From assembly GCF_007990755.1 (NCBI RefSeq), contig NZ_BJXA01000068.1:1-52337 (forward strand): a DNA stretch of 52,337 bases. Direction: 5' to 3'. How positions within the stretch are numbered: the first letter of the stretch is position 1; the number at the start of each line of letters is the position of its first letter. The position numbers and the translations under genes were made by a program. The notes beneath the pieces were generated by a model, which saw only the letters and a list, made by a program, of their open reading frames with translations, was not told where the DNA came from and ran no database searches. Below, piece by piece: positions 8,240 through 16,762 of the stretch. This DNA comes from Nocardia ninae NBRC 108245. Lineage in GTDB: Bacteria > Actinomycetota > Actinomycetes > Mycobacteriales > Mycobacteriaceae.

Positions 8240-10444
8240 TCAGGGCGTCGGCGCCTCTCCGGTTTCGCGTGCGGTCGCACCTGCCTCGGCGAACGCGCGC
8301 GCATACCTGGTGCCCACGACGAGGAGCAGGACGCCGACCGCCAGGAAGGCGGCGACGCGAAGCAGACCGTCGAGCGTGGCCAGATCGAACAGGAACAGTT
8401 TCGCCAAAGCCGCTGCGGTGACCAGCAAGCCGGAGCCGAGAGCGAGTTTGGCGACCGCGGTGGCCTTGCCGATATTGCGCAGACCGTAGAACAGCGCGGC
8501 GGTGGCGGCCGCCATCCACAGGATGGTCGCGGCGCTGTGGCCGATGAGGAAGCCGTCGTCCGCGCCGGTCGCGACGCCGATCGAGACGGTCGCGGCGGTC
8601 ACCGAATACAGCCCGGCGATGCTCGCGGCGATCCACTGCAATTCAGCGGTGCCCTGCAAGCCCGGCAGTTTGCGGGCGCACCAGACGGCCACGGCGACCA
8701 CCGCGAGCGCGAGTACCGCGCCGATCACCGTCGAGATGCTCAGATTTGCTTCCGAACGGTGCTGGGAGGCAAGGATTTCCGGGCCGGCTGCGTTCAGGAA
8801 GGCGAAAGCGCCGAGTGTCGCGAAGGCCGCGCCGATACCGGCGGTGACACCGGAACGCCGTTGCCCGGCCACGCCGAGGAAGGCCAACGCCACCAGGAAC
8901 CACGCGGTCGGCAAGGTCCGTGGCTCGGTCACCGAGACGCACGTCTCCAGCAACGCGATCGATCCGGCTACTGCGGCTACCAGTGCGGTATGGCCCGGAA
9001 TCTTCGCCACCGCAGCCACTTTCGGAACCAGCGTGGTTGCTGCCATGGCGAGAAGTACCGCCGCGAAGACGCCCGCGATCGTTGCCGCGACAGGCCGTTC
9101 GGCCTCGTACATCCCCGGCACGACCAGCATCGGCACCGTTGTCACCGCGAACATCAGCGAGGCGGTGAGGTCGGTGGGCTTGCGACGCACCACCACGATG
9201 GTCCCGGCCAAGCCCACCAGCGCTACCGCCACAGCGGCGAGCAGCAGCAGCGGCCGCTCCCCTTCCGCCGGACCGCCGAGGATCGCACCCGCGACGAACA
9301 GGAAGGTAGCCAGCGCTGCAGGCAGTGTGCGGACCACGTGCAGATACGGCCAGTCCCGCACCAATTGCACCGGCACACAGGCGAACTGCAACACGATCAG
9401 GAACGCCAGCAACGCCAGCTCTATCGTCAGGATCGGTGACAGCACCGCCGCACCGACCACCACCAGCACCGCCAACGGCTGCGACTGCCACCGCATCGCC
9501 ACGGCCACACCGACGGCAGCGACACCGAACGCCACCGCGAACCCGATCACCGGATGCAACCAGTGGTAGATCGCCGTCACCGCCACCACATCCAGATACG
9601 CGCCCGCAATACCGGTGGCCGCCAACGCGATCCCGCCGACCCGGCCACCGACCCGCCCGAACACCCGCATCCCCGCAGCCACCAGCGCCACCGAGAACAC
9701 CGCGCCCGCAACAACCCTCGGCACCGGCCCGAAGAACCCCGCCTGCGCGGCCAGCACCAACAGCATCACCACGCCGATCAACGTGACAGCGACGCCCGCC
9801 ACCGCAAGCAGCCGGCTGATCACCCCGTCCCGCTGCCACCACGGCGTGTGCGGAGCCCGCGGAGCACTACGAGGCGGCGGCGGCCGCATGCCGGGCGGCA
9901 TCGGCGCGCCCATCGGCGGTACCGGCCCACGCGGCGGCATCGTCCCTCGCGCTCCCGGCATCTGAGCCTGCGCCGCAGCATTCGGCGGCATCATCCCGCC
10001 CCGCGGCCCCGCCCAACCGGACACCGCACCAGCCGGAGCCGGAGCGAACCGCGGCGCATAGCCCGGCGGCACCATCGAGCCCGGCGGCACCGCACCGGGC
10101 GGAATCGGATGCATAGGCCAAGTCGTCTCCACCGGCGCAGCCGAACCCGGCGCACCCGTACCCGGAGCAGCAGGAGCCCGATCGCCCACCCCCGCCGAAG
10201 CACCCGACTCCGGCGCAGCGGGAACCTGATCCCCCGCAGCCGACTTCGGCGCAGCAGGACCCTGGTCCCCCGCACCGGCCTCCGACACCCCTCCTCCCGA
10301 AACTTGCTGTGCCCCAGCCGAACCCCCGACAACCTGAGTCCGCAACAACTCCAGGTCCCGCCCGAGCACACCCATCTGCGCCCCCAACGCAGAAAACTCC
10401 CCCGAGATGCGCGAAATCAGCGCCGGATCGATAGATGTGGTCAT
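8240..10444 (-). CDS. DUF2339 polytopic membrane protein
   Basis: 734 residues. The first 30 or so look helical and may form a coiled coil (ISGEFSALGAQMGVLGRDLE). A long Gly/Pro/Ala-rich disordered stretch (about 40-190) and a basic WWQRDGVISR junction follow. Nearly the whole remainder is membrane helices, roughly 18-20 segments. This layout is typical of DUF2339. Its function is unknown; one idea is a role in envelope assembly, based only on topology. It converges on mmpL3 with 33 nt between stops and has its own promoter on the other side. Confidence 0.9.
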   Translation of the reverse strand: MTTSIDPALISRISGEFSALGAQMGVLGRDLELLRTQVVGGSAGAQQVSGGGVSEAGAGDQGPAAPKSAAGDQVPAAPESGASAGVGDRAPAAPGTGAPGSAAPVETTWPMHPIPPGAVPPGSMVPPGYAPRFAPAPAGAVSGWAGPRGGMMPPNAAAQAQMPGARGTMPPRGPVPPMGAPMPPGMRPPPPRSAPRAPHTPWWQRDGVISRLLAVAGVAVTLIGVVMLLVLAAQAGFFGPVPRVVAGAVFSVALVAAGMRVFGRVGGRVGGIALAATGIAGAYLDVVAVTAIYHWLHPVIGFAVAFGVAAVGVAVAMRWQSQPLAVLVVVGAAVLSPILTIELALLAFLIVLQFACVPVQLVRDWPYLHVVRTLPAALATFLFVAGAILGGPAEGERPLLLLAAVAVALVGLAGTIVVVRRKPTDLTASLMFAVTTVPMLVVPGMYEAERPVAATIAGVFAAVLLAMAATTLVPKVAAVAKIPGHTALVAAVAGSIALLETCVSVTEPRTLPTAWFLVALAFLGVAGQRRSGVTAGIGAAFATLGAFAFLNAAGPEILASQHRSEANLSISTVIGAVLALAVVAVAVWCARKLPGLQGTAELQWIAASIAGLYSVTAATVSIGVATGADDGFLIGHSAATILWMAAATAALFYGLRNIGKATAVAKLALGSGLLVTAAALAKLFLFDLATLDGLLRVAAFLAVGVLLLVVGTRYARAFAEAGATARETGEAPTP

Positions 10445-10543
10445 AACCCAATGCTGATCCCCCCACCGCCCACGAACATGAGTAGAAACCCCCGATACCC
10501 ACCAGATATCTACCCGACTTCGACCGCCACGCCGATATACGGG

Positions 10544-11005
10544 TCAGGGGGTGGTTTGGAGGGTGGTTATTTGGTGGATGGTGGTGAGGACGGTGGTGCG
10601 TGGGGGGAGGTGGAGGGGGCCGGGGGGTGGTTCGGCTGCCCAATGCCAGCCGTGGGGGGAGTCGGTGGCGGGGAGGGGGATGTGGTGACCGCCGGGGACG
10701 ATGGTGACCTGGTGGGCGGCCAGGCGGCGGCGGACCGGGATCTCGACGGGGCGGGCGGGGGTCGGCGGGGCGACGAGGAAGGTCCAGGTGCGGGCGCCAG
10801 GGTCGGCGATCACGGGGGCGGGGTGGGTGCGGTCGAGGGTGGCCAGGACGTTGCGGCCCAGCTCGGGCGGCATCACGATGGCGCTTAAGACGGAGCCGGT
10901 GGTGACCATCGGGCGGCCGGCCAGCAGTTGGACCGGGAGGCCGTACAGATTCCTGAGTTCGTGTGCGATTTCGAGGGGAGTCCGACAGCGCTCGAACATA
11001 TTCAT
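10544..11005 (-). CDS. Small hypothetical protein divergent from an XRE regulator
   Basis: 153 residues with no family I recognise. The N-terminus (FERCRTPLEIAHELRNLYG) looks helical, the middle beta-rich, and the C-terminus Pro/Thr-rich and low in complexity (TTVLTTIHQITTLQTT). It carries a possible PHGWHWA aromatic patch. It starts 148 bp from the divergent XRE regulator, a layout common for a regulator and its cognate small gene in Nocardia and Streptomyces. A weak inverted repeat (GTTGC-6-GCAAC, 11029-11044) lies just upstream of its start. Coding is supported by length, Pro/Arg codon bias and context. Confidence 0.7.
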   Translation of the reverse strand: MNMFERCRTPLEIAHELRNLYGLPVQLLAGRPMVTTGSVLSAIVMPPELGRNVLATLDRTHPAPVIADPGARTWTFLVAPPTPARPVEIPVRRRLAAHQVTIVPGGHHIPLPATDSPHGWHWAAEPPPGPLHLPPRTTVLTTIHQITTLQTTP

Positions 11006-11153
11006 GGTCGCCGCCCTTTGCTATCAAAGTTGCAGAAAGGCAACGGTATTCCATCCAGCGGTCAACGAGTCGTACGCAATGTCCCACTTCGGTCGATTGT
11101 GATGACTTAGCGTCGTACCCTGAAACCCAGATGTAACAAAGGGAATTGGGTAC

Positions 11154-12344
11154 ATGGACGATTCGTCGATCGGCGTGCGCATCCGAATGTTCCGCGGCAA
11201 GGCGCTCACCCAGCGCCAACTCGCGGATACGGCCGGGGTCAGCGTCGACCTGGTGCGCAAACTCGAGCAGGGCGGCCGCCAGACCGCCTCGATCGCCAGC
11301 CTGCAGAAACTGGCTCGCGCACTGGATGTGGACATCGCCGACCTGATCGGTAAACGCGCGGGCGTGCCGTCCAGTGACCCCGATGCGGGCATCGTCGCCA
11401 TCCGGCGCGCGTTGACGCCGGTCGACGACCTGCTCGGTGAGACGAACGACGAGGCGGCGATCAGCCTCGACGACGGCCGCCGCGCGGTCGATTACGCCTG
11501 GGGCGCCTACTGGGTGGGCCGCTACGAACTGCTCACGTCGATCCTGCCATCCGGCCTCACCCAGCTGCGCGCCACCGTGCACGCCGCGCGCAACGGCTCG
11601 GTCGCGGTCGCCAATGAGTTGCTGGCCCGGATGTATTGGGTCACCGGCTGCACCCTGGTGCACCTCGGCCAGACCGATCCGGCGTTCCTGGCGATCCGGC
11701 ACGCGCTCGCGGCGGCCGAGGAGGGCAACGACCCGCTGTTGCTCGGCACCATCCGCGGCTCGGTCGCCTGGCAGCTGCTCGTGCAGGGCCGCTACGACGA
11801 ATCACGCCGGGTGGCATTGCGCGCGGCGACCGGGTTGGAGCCGACCGGCGAGGTCGCCCCGGCGCACCTGTCCGCGTACGGCTCGCTGGTGCTGCTCGGC
11901 GCGACCGCCGCGGGCCGGGCGCAGGCCGTACCGGAGGCGTTGTCACTGGTCGAGGCGGCAAACGAGGTCGCGTTGCGGATCGGCACGGACCGGCGCGACT
12001 ACGAAACCTATTTCGGCCCTTCCCAAGTCGTCATGCAGACGGTCGACGTCAACGTCTCCGCCGAGCGGTACGCCGAGGCACTGGCCGCCGCGAAGGCCAT
12101 GCCCGCCAACAGCGGGCTCCCGCAGGCCTGTCGCGCCCGCCATCTCACCGACACCGCCGTCGCCCTGACCCGCACCGGCCAGCACCGGCGCGCACTCGAC
12201 ACGCTGCTCACCGCCGAGCGGGTCGGGGGTCCCGACTGGCTCAAATACCAGTCCCTGCCCCGCCACATCGTCTCCGAGCTGCTGGACCACGACCGCCGAG
12301 TCCCGTTGCGCGCCTTCGCCCGCCGCATCGGCGTCAACACCTGA
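11154..12344 (+). CDS. XRE-family transcriptional regulator with TPR-like C-terminal domain
   Basis: 396 residues. An N-terminal helix-turn-helix of the Cro/CI type spans about 8-65 (TQRQLADTAGVSVDLVRKLEQ, then a second helix pair ending DIADLIGKR). The rest is helical and repetitive (WLGRYELL..., LARMYWVTG..., LLLGTIRGSVAW), consistent with tetratricopeptide-like sensing repeats. Such regulators are numerous in Nocardia and Streptomyces, and some respond to signalling peptides or small ligands. An AAAGGGA ribosome-binding site precedes the ATG. The likely target is the divergent small gene at 10544-11005. A similar regulator is encoded at 31679-32908. Confidence 0.88.
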   Translation: MDDSSIGVRIRMFRGKALTQRQLADTAGVSVDLVRKLEQGGRQTASIASLQKLARALDVDIADLIGKRAGVPSSDPDAGIVAIRRALTPVDDLLGETNDEAAISLDDGRRAVDYAWGAYWVGRYELLTSILPSGLTQLRATVHAARNGSVAVANELLARMYWVTGCTLVHLGQTDPAFLAIRHALAAAEEGNDPLLLGTIRGSVAWQLLVQGRYDESRRVALRAATGLEPTGEVAPAHLSAYGSLVLLGATAAGRAQAVPEALSLVEAANEVALRIGTDRRDYETYFGPSQVVMQTVDVNVSAERYAEALAAAKAMPANSGLPQACRARHLTDTAVALTRTGQHRRALDTLLTAERVGGPDWLKYQSLPRHIVSELLDHDRRVPLRAFARRIGVNT

Positions 12345-12347
12345 CAC

Positions 12348-12719
12348 TCAACCCGCCGCGAACGGTGCTGCGGCGCGGTCGATCACCTCGTCCAGGATCT
12401 CGCGCGAGCGGACGAGGTCGTCGATGGTGCGGTCGATCCGCTGCCGTTGGATCGTCAACTGGGCGACCAGCTCCGGCGTCGCGGATTCGTTAGGCCCACC
12501 GTCCACATCGCGCATGCACGGCAGGAGCTGCCCGATGGTCTTGCTGTTCAGACCGGCCGCGAACAGTTCCTGGATGTGAATGACCCGGTCCACGGCCCGC
12601 TCGGAGTACTCCCGGTGCCCGCCCGGCGTGCGTTCGGACGCCAGCAGCAGTTGCTCCTCGTAGTAGCGCAACGACCGTTCGCTGACACCGGTGCGCTTGG
12701 CCAGCTCCCCGATGCGCAT
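12348..12719 (-). CDS. MerR-family transcriptional regulator
   Basis: 123-residue MerR regulator. The winged helix starts MRIGELAKRTGVSERSLRYYEEQ and is followed by GGHREYSERAVDRV. A C-terminal dimerisation coiled coil (VAQLTIQRQRIDRTIDDLV) completes it. There is no conserved metal-binding Cys cluster; the single Cys in LLPCMRD is not the CueR/MerR metal pattern, so an organic effector is more likely. It begins 4 nt after the DUF1707 stop and appears to be the last gene of the leftward run that starts with the AI-2E-type permease. Confidence 0.9.
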   Translation of the reverse strand: MRIGELAKRTGVSERSLRYYEEQLLLASERTPGGHREYSERAVDRVIHIQELFAAGLNSKTIGQLLPCMRDVDGGPNESATPELVAQLTIQRQRIDRTIDDLVRSREILDEVIDRAAAPFAAG

Positions 12720-12723
12720 CCGG

Positions 12724-13425
12724 TCAGTGCCCCATCATGCGACGCCAGTGCGCCATGAAGGGGTGCTTGGCGGTGACCGAGCCGAATCGGACCCGGCCGC
12801 GCACCACCAGGTGCAGCGGGCCGAGCGGGGGCCCGGTGCGGACCTTGTTGTTCACGCTGGACCCGATCAGGTCGACCTCGTTCAGGTCGACGGTGGCCTC
12901 GGTGGGCACGATCAGCGTGAGCGAGCTGCAATAGTCGTCGACGTTCAGCTCCACCACCTGGGTGGACATGATCGCCTCGGTGAAGTCCAGGGTCACGCCG
13001 GACAGCAAGCTGTTGAGGTGCAGCGACGGCGCGACATGCCAGGGCCCGCGCCTGCTCACCCCGGACAAGCGAGACCGAATTACGCCACCCGGCACGGTGT
13101 TCGCACTCAGCGGTGGCGGTACCGGCGGGTGCTTGACGAACGAGGGAGCGGTATTCACGAAGGTCGACGGCGGCGCGCTGGGCCGGCCGACCAGCCGGAC
13201 GCCGGGCAGGTCGATCAGCACGGAGTTGAGTTCGCCGCGGGTCTTGGCGGCCAGCGCCGTGTCCATCCGCTCGGTGAACTCGCCGAGCGAGAGCATGCCG
13301 AGCCCGACGGCGCGCTGCAGCAACTGGCCGACGTGCTCGCGCTCGGCGTCGGACACGCGTAGATCCCGGTCGCCTATCGCGTCTCCGGAGCCGACGCCAT
13401 TGGATACCGATTCGGGTCCGCCCAT
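12724..13425 (-). CDS. DUF1707 protein with LiaF-like C-terminal domain
   Basis: 233 residues. The N-terminal DUF1707 module (about 22-75: LRVSDAEREHVGQLLQRAV, then GEFTERMDTALAAKTRGEL) is a helical SHOCT-like domain common in actinobacteria. After a Pro-rich linker, the C-terminal half is beta-rich with Ser-Ser turns (LSGVTLDFTEA, CSSLTLIVPTEATVDL), resembling the C-terminal domain of LiaF/YvqF. No membrane helix is visible, unlike classical LiaF. It lies directly downstream of a two-component system, where LiaF-like proteins restrain the kinase, so a modulator role is plausible. Assignment of the C-terminal half is by pattern only. Confidence 0.82.
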   Translation of the reverse strand: MGGPESVSNGVGSGDAIGDRDLRVSDAEREHVGQLLQRAVGLGMLSLGEFTERMDTALAAKTRGELNSVLIDLPGVRLVGRPSAPPSTFVNTAPSFVKHPPVPPPLSANTVPGGVIRSRLSGVSRRGPWHVAPSLHLNSLLSGVTLDFTEAIMSTQVVELNVDDYCSSLTLIVPTEATVDLNEVDLIGSSVNNKVRTGPPLGPLHLVVRGRVRFGSVTAKHPFMAHWRRMMGH

Positions 13426-13501
13426 GATTCGAGATTACCGATTCGAGCCCCGACATGTATCAGGGCAATCCCGGATGCCGGGGTACTACTTCGAGCGCGT
13501 C

Positions 13502-14173
13502 CTACTCGTCGAGGCCCTGTTCGATCGCGTAGCGGGTGAGCTCGACCCGATTGGCCAACTGGAGTTTGCGCAGCGTCGCCTGGACGTGGTTCTCCACGGT
13601 CCGATGGCTCAAACCCAGCCGCGACGCGATCTGCTTGGCGGACAAGCCCTTCGCGACCATCCGCAGCACCTCGGTCTCCCGCTCGGTCAGGGCCGGGCGG
13701 TGTGGTTCGTCGGGCTCGGCCGGGGTGGTGGCCATGCGCCGGTATTCACCGAGGACCAGGCCCGCAAGTCCGGGTGTGAACACCGGCTGGCCCGCCGCCG
13801 TCGCGCGCACGGCCTCGATCAGCTCCGCCACGGACGCGCTCTTCACCAGGTAGCCCGAGGCCCCGGCCTTGATCGCGTCGAGCACGTCGTCGCGTTCGGC
13901 CGAGGCCGAGAGCACGAGCACCCGGCTGTCCGGCGAGACGCGCAGCACCTCGGCGGTGGCCTGCGCGCCGTTCCCGTCGGGCAACTGCATGTCCATCAAC
14001 ACCACCGCGGGCCGCACCGCCGCCGCCCGCCTGGTCGCGCTGCCGACCCCGTCCGCGGTGGCGGCCACCTCGAAGCCCGCCTCGGCGAGGTCGCGGGAGA
14101 CGCCGTCGCGCCACATCGGGTGGTCGTCCACCACCATCACCGAAATCGGCTCGGCCGCAGCACTGTCGGTCAC
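13502..14173 (-). CDS. NarL/LuxR-type response regulator
   Basis: 223 residues. The receiver domain (about 10-130) has the acidic pair D16-D17, phospho-acceptor D61 (VVLMDMQLPDG) and the later Lys in YLVKSASV. A LuxR-type helix-turn-helix follows at about 155-220 (LTERETEVLRMVAKGLSAKQ then IASRLGLSHRTVENHV). It is encoded 25 nt downstream of a histidine kinase of the matching HisKA_3 class, so the two form a cognate pair. Confidence 0.93.
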   Translation of the reverse strand: MTDSAAAEPISVMVVDDHPMWRDGVSRDLAEAGFEVAATADGVGSATRRAAAVRPAVVLMDMQLPDGNGAQATAEVLRVSPDSRVLVLSASAERDDVLDAIKAGASGYLVKSASVAELIEAVRATAAGQPVFTPGLAGLVLGEYRRMATTPAEPDEPHRPALTERETEVLRMVAKGLSAKQIASRLGLSHRTVENHVQATLRKLQLANRVELTRYAIEQGLDE

Positions 14174-14198
14174 GGCGCACCTCCTGTTTCGTCGAAGC

Positions 14199-15374
14199 TC
14201 ATGTCCGCGGCACCCGGAATTCCCACTCGGTGCCGAAGCCGACCCCGCCGTCGATCTCGGTGAGCAGATCGGCGGTCCCGCCGAGTGCGCCGATCCGGCC
14301 TACGATGGACCGCGAAACCCCCAGTCGCCCTTCGGCTTCCGCCTCCGCCAGTCGGCCCGGCGGGATGCCGACTCCGTCGTCGCGCACGCTGATCACCAGC
14401 TCGTCCCCCGTGTCCTCCAGCAGCACATAGGCTTTCGCGTCGGGTCCGGCGTGCAGCACGACGTTCGACAGTGCCGTCGCGACGGCCGCTGCGATCTCGG
14501 TCCCGGCCCATCGCCCGACCAGCACCGGATGGCCGGGCGTCGAGACGAACACCGACGGCGTCGCGTGCACGGTCAGCAACGGACGCAGATCGACCTCGGC
14601 GCCGCCGGAATCCCCCCGATCGGCCGTCTCAGTGATCAGCACCCGCAGCGCCACTTCCTGTTCGGCGGCGCGCTGGGCCAATTCCTCGGTGGGGCCGCCG
14701 ATCTCGGTGCCGCGCCGCTTGATATAGCTCAGCACCTGCAGCACCCCGTCGTGCACCTCACGCGAAAGCCGTTCCCGCTCTTCGGTGGCCGCAGTGAGCC
14801 GGACCGCGCGTTCGAGCTGGTCCTGGGCGCGGCGCGCGGTGTTGGCCGCCAAACCGAGCGCCAGGCCGACCGAGACGAGCACCGGCACCGTCGCATCGGT
14901 CCACACGTCCTGCCCCCACTGGTCGCGCACGGTCAGCGCGACCGAGGCGATCAGCGCGCCGGACAGTACCCCCGCGAACGGTCCGCGCAGGATCGCCGCG
15001 CCGATCACCGCATTGGTGGCCCACAGCGTGGTCGGCAGCGTCTGATGTCCGTGGTACCAGTCGTAGTCGGCGACCAGCCGGGTCGCCGCCATCAACGCGA
15101 TCACCACCACGTGGTCACCGAACACCACCCAGGCGCGGACCCGCCGTACCTCGGGAAAACGCCACTGCGACAACATGATCGCCGACGCACCGGACCAGAC
15201 CGCCATCAAGGCGATGAGCACCCAGCTCAACCGCTGATTCTGGTAGTAGGGCGCCGACGCGAACTGCTGCAGCACCGCGTAGAGCAGCGTCACCAGCCGC
15301 AACGCCTGCGCGGCCCGCCACAGCGGGGTCGTCGCCACGTCGGACGAGTGCGGCTCAGCCCCTCGGCGCACCAT
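14199..15374 (-). CDS. Sensor histidine kinase (HisKA_3 class, MacS-like layout)
   Basis: 391 residues. The N-terminal region (about 20-180) holds five or six membrane helices with short loops and no large extracellular domain, which suggests sensing within or at the membrane. The dimerisation helix carries phospho-acceptor His208 (SREVHDGVLQVL). The ATPase domain ends with DDGVGIPPG and a GFGTEWEF segment. The layout resembles actinobacterial MacS-type kinases (moderate confidence). It starts 5 nt after the stop of the AI-2E-type permease and precedes its regulator by 25 nt. With the LiaF-like protein downstream, an envelope-stress role is the best guess. Confidence 0.9.
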   Translation of the reverse strand: MVRRGAEPHSSDVATTPLWRAAQALRLVTLLYAVLQQFASAPYYQNQRLSWVLIALMAVWSGASAIMLSQWRFPEVRRVRAWVVFGDHVVVIALMAATRLVADYDWYHGHQTLPTTLWATNAVIGAAILRGPFAGVLSGALIASVALTVRDQWGQDVWTDATVPVLVSVGLALGLAANTARRAQDQLERAVRLTAATEERERLSREVHDGVLQVLSYIKRRGTEIGGPTEELAQRAAEQEVALRVLITETADRGDSGGAEVDLRPLLTVHATPSVFVSTPGHPVLVGRWAGTEIAAAVATALSNVVLHAGPDAKAYVLLEDTGDELVISVRDDGVGIPPGRLAEAEAEGRLGVSRSIVGRIGALGGTADLLTEIDGGVGFGTEWEFRVPRT

Positions 15375-15379
15375 CGAAC

Positions 15380-16648
15380 TCAGTCCTTCGGCGCGCGCTC
15401 ATCGGGTTCCGGATAGACGATCCCGGATTCTTTCGCTTCTTCCTTCGCCAGGGTCGCCGCCACATCGAATCGTCCAGGCTCCGGCTCGTCCGGCTCGGCG
15501 TCGTATAAGTCCTCGCCGGTCTGTAGTTCGCCGAACATCTCCTCCGGACTGTCCGAAAGCAGCGACCGGATAGCGGTATTCATCACCGCGACGAGCGGCA
15601 CCGCGAGCAGGCCGCCCGCTATCCCGCCGAGCACCACGCCCGCGGTGATGGCGAGCACCACCGCCAGCGGATGGATGCTCACCGCCCGGCCGAGCAGCAA
15701 TGGTTGCAGCACATGCCCTTCCAGCTGCATCACCGCGATGATGATGCCGAGCACGATCAGCGACGTGATCAGCCCCTTGGTCACCAGCGCGATGAACACC
15801 GCGACGAACCCGGCCACGAACGCGCCGATGATCGGGATGAACGCGCCGATGAACACCAGCGAGGCCAGCGGAAGGGCCAGCGGCACACCGAGAATGCCGA
15901 GCCCGGTGCCGATGCCGATGGCGTCCACCGCCGCGACGGCCACGGTGGCGCGCACGAACCCGACCAGCGTGCCGAACCCGAGCTGGCCGGCCGTGCGCAC
16001 CCGCTCGCGCTGCGGGGTCGGCACGATCCTGGTGACGAACCGCCAGATCTGATCGCCGCCGTAGAGGAAGAAGATGAGGATGAACAGGGTCAGGAACAGG
16101 CCGGTGAGCAGCTCGGCGAGCACCGTCGCGGTGGTCAGTGCCCCGCTGGTGAGCCGGTCCTGATTGGACTGGATCGTCTTGATGATCTGGTCACCGGCAT
16201 TGCGGATCTGATCGTTGCTCAGATGCGGCGGCCCGGTGATCAGCCAATCCTGGATCTTGTGAATGCTGTTGGTGAACTCGTCCGACAGCTGCGGCACGCC
16301 GGCCACGAACTGCTCGACGACGAAGGTCATCACACCTGCCACCAAGCCGAGCGACCCGACCAAAGCGACGAACACGCCCACCGACCGTGGCACGCCGAGC
16401 CGCTGCAGCCAGTCCACCAGCGGCGCCAGCAGCGCGGCCGCGAGCAGCGCGATGGCGAGCGGAATGACCACCGTCGCCAGCTTCTGCACGATCGCCGCGA
16501 ACGCGAGCACCACCGCGAACAGGACCAGCAGCCGCCAGCCCCACTCCGCCGACACCCGCACGATCGGGTGTACCGAGTCCGCGGCGGGCCGGGTCAGGGC
16601 GGCTTTCCGCTTCGGGCTTGCCTTGGGGTCCGTCACCTGGCCGAGCAT
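15380..16648 (-). CDS. AI-2E family (PerM-like) membrane transporter
   Basis: 422 residues with about eight membrane helices in the AI-2E/PerM pattern: two N-terminal hairpins (LLVLFAVVLAFAAIVQKLA, then a run of short hydrophobic stretches), a central amphipathic region, and the C-terminal block with the Gly-rich GVVLGGIAGGLLAVPLVAVM signature. The last 60 residues are acidic and soluble. Mycobacteria have a PerM-type protein next to mmpL3 (Rv0205), and this gene is about 8 kb from mmpL3 here. The start may be the ATG at 16648 or a GTG at 16636; no strong ribosome-binding site decides it. Confidence 0.88.
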   Translation of the reverse strand: MLGQVTDPKASPKRKAALTRPAADSVHPIVRVSAEWGWRLLVLFAVVLAFAAIVQKLATVVIPLAIALLAAALLAPLVDWLQRLGVPRSVGVFVALVGSLGLVAGVMTFVVEQFVAGVPQLSDEFTNSIHKIQDWLITGPPHLSNDQIRNAGDQIIKTIQSNQDRLTSGALTTATVLAELLTGLFLTLFILIFFLYGGDQIWRFVTRIVPTPQRERVRTAGQLGFGTLVGFVRATVAVAAVDAIGIGTGLGILGVPLALPLASLVFIGAFIPIIGAFVAGFVAVFIALVTKGLITSLIVLGIIIAVMQLEGHVLQPLLLGRAVSIHPLAVVLAITAGVVLGGIAGGLLAVPLVAVMNTAIRSLLSDSPEEMFGELQTGEDLYDAEPDEPEPGRFDVAATLAKEEAKESGIVYPEPDERAPKD

Positions 16649-16762
16649 AACCAGCGCAGCGGCCCATTGTCCGTCCTCAGCGTGCGCCGAGCCGGACGAA
16701 TGCCAGGCCGCCGAACAGCGCCGCGGGGAACCTCACATGATCGAAACGCTAGATTGTTGGTT

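Noticed and set aside
15671-16762. Upstream in-frame extension of the adenylate cyclase
   Set aside because: It is antisense to the AI-2E-type gene and reads as His/Arg/Glu-rich shadow sequence; the cyclase starts properly at the GTG 16763.
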